A DNA stretch of 64,000 nucleotides from positions 202,628,034 to 202,692,033 of the forward strand of contig NC_134456.1 in NCBI RefSeq assembly GCF_047948215.1, read 5' to 3'. Position 1 is the stretch's first letter, and each line of letters starts with the position of its first letter. Both the position numbers and the translations under genes were made by a program. Shown here piece after piece: positions 62,746 through 64,000 of this stretch. The notes beneath the pieces are model-generated. The model was given only the letters and a program-made list of their open reading frames with translations, did not search any database and was not told where the DNA came from. Source of the stretch: Lycorma delicatula (lineage: Eukaryota; Arthropoda; Insecta; Hemiptera; Fulgoridae).

Positions 62746-64000
62746 TCATTAATGGAATCATTAAAAGCATTTATATACTTACACATAATCTTGTGTTATT
62801 CATTCATATATTAAAGGATCATATCTAATTATGAAGTGATAAATGTCTATATTTATCTATTATTTGAACCAGCGGTAAATACATAGAGTAATTATTCTAA
62901 CCAAGGTACTAAACAAACACCATCTATTTAAAGATGTATATAAATACAACTTTACCTAATTATCCATTATATGATCTGACATATAAATAATGAATTAAAG
63001 TAATTTCTCATAATTAAAAAATTTTTGTATTATTATCTTTATTAAATAGAAGAATGCGCCTTAAAATATTTTTTTTTTGTTTTTTTGTTCTTTTTTTGTG
63101 AGTTAAATAAAACTAATGAAGAAACAAATAAGTTATATATATATATATATATATATATATGTAGACACTAAACTATATATATGTATTCTCTAATGCAGTT
63201 GCTTTTGTTATATATTACTTTGTCATGATAATATTTATGTTTTTGTGCGATTATGAGAAGTTAGAAATTATTTTAGACCACCGACTTGGTCCTGTATGAG
63301 TTATATTTTGTTCTTCAAAAGCGAATGTTGTAAGGAATAATTATTCTATTACATCTTATAGGATGCATTAAAGGTTACTTAGACAATTTTTTATGTTTAC
63401 ATGGTCCGTAAAGTTCTCAGTTTTAAGTAAATTAATAGAAAAAAAATTACTAAACTTACAATAGTTAAATGAATATTAAAGTCATTTTAAAATAGGTTTA
63501 AAAGTTAATTTTCTGAATCTGTTATTTTTATATCTTCTTCTAACGACTCATCATTCCAACACTAGGAAACTCAGCAGCATGAGACAATTCCTTTCAGCCA
63601 GAATGTTTCAGATTTGAAATCCAATCATGCTTACATTTTTTTATTTATTAAAAACATTCGACTAAAACCTGTAAACTCATATTGTGAATTAATTGTCACT
63701 TAAAATATTTTTTTAAATAATTTTTAGGATGAAATTAAAAAGTACTTATCGCTTTTTTTTTGCAGCATTCTTAAACAACGTAGATTGTAAATACGATCAA
63801 GATTAATAAAAGTAGACGTACATTATTTGATTGTATTCTTAATAATGCTCTAACAGAAACACAAAATAACAAATAATTATAAAAATGCTAAATCGATGAT
63901 ACATTAGATGATAGCTCTATTAGGAATGATGCATAACTTTCAAAAACATTTTCCAAAAATAAAACAAGAAAAGATTTGATTTTAAATTACTTCCTAAACT

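Larger units (their letters stand above)
40129..64000 (-). other. Wnt1: Upstream Wnt1 intron (presumed), no further exon found
   Basis: The phase-1 acceptor at 40128 requires at least one more upstream exon. I scanned the minus strand to 64,000 for bases encoding the conserved RRKQRRLVRDNPG and RNRRWNCSTRN segments and saw none, so that exon probably lies beyond the right edge and this intron exceeds 23.8 kb. Stretches 41,000-44,550, 47,800-49,890, 50,040-52,370 and 63,170-64,000 contain nothing I can name. Confidence 0.6.

Overview
The window is AT-rich animal nuclear DNA, almost certainly from an insect. The one clear protein-coding locus is Wnt1 (wingless) on the minus strand, with two coding exons typical of an arthropod orthologue and without the long insertion found in fly Wingless. 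The order cannot be fixed from the sequence alone; the repeat content made me think of Hemiptera, but that is only an impression.

Layout. (1) Bases 1-1581: dead pogo/Tigger-type transposase on the minus strand, interrupted by a tRNA-derived SINE. (2) About 1.9-10.3 kb: a patchwork of decayed AT-rich coding fragments on both strands. It includes a broken AAA-ATPase-like domain, an unidentified ~100-codon ORF followed by a perfect hairpin, an AACGTT-rich direct-repeat cluster, a coiled-coil-like minus-strand fragment and a broken FtsK/HerA-type packaging ATPase of the kind carried by Polinton/adintovirus-like DNA elements. I read most of this block as an old viral or large-DNA-transposon integration, but only the ATPase supports that directly. 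(3) 10.3-16.5 kb: repeats and featureless 3' flank. (4) 16,517-17,017 and 39,851-40,128: the last and penultimate Wnt1 coding exons recognised, separated by a 22.8-kb intron. The intron holds a mariner relic with a SINE inside it, a 225-bp tandem duplication, a GC-rich repeat, an R1-like LINE next to a second mariner-like relic, a SINE and a possible tyrosine-recombinase element. (5) 40,129-64,000: no upstream Wnt1 exon was found, so this is either first-intron or 5' flanking DNA. It contains SINEs (one nested in another), two different LINE relics and, from 56.3 to 61.6 kb, a second block of decayed plus-strand coding DNA with a canonical C2H2 finger, itself split by a LINE with target-site duplications.

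The most unusual sequence-level signal is a set of perfect, short-loop, back-to-back hairpins (30,422-30,509; 38,523-38,574; 40,558-40,616; 46,291-46,379). At 40.56 kb, comparison with sister SINE copies shows that the hairpins were created by insertion of inverted copies of neighbouring bases, as expected of template switching.

Only Wnt1 looks functional. The remaining coding matches carry frameshifts, stops, deletions or insertions. Boundaries of degraded elements are approximate.
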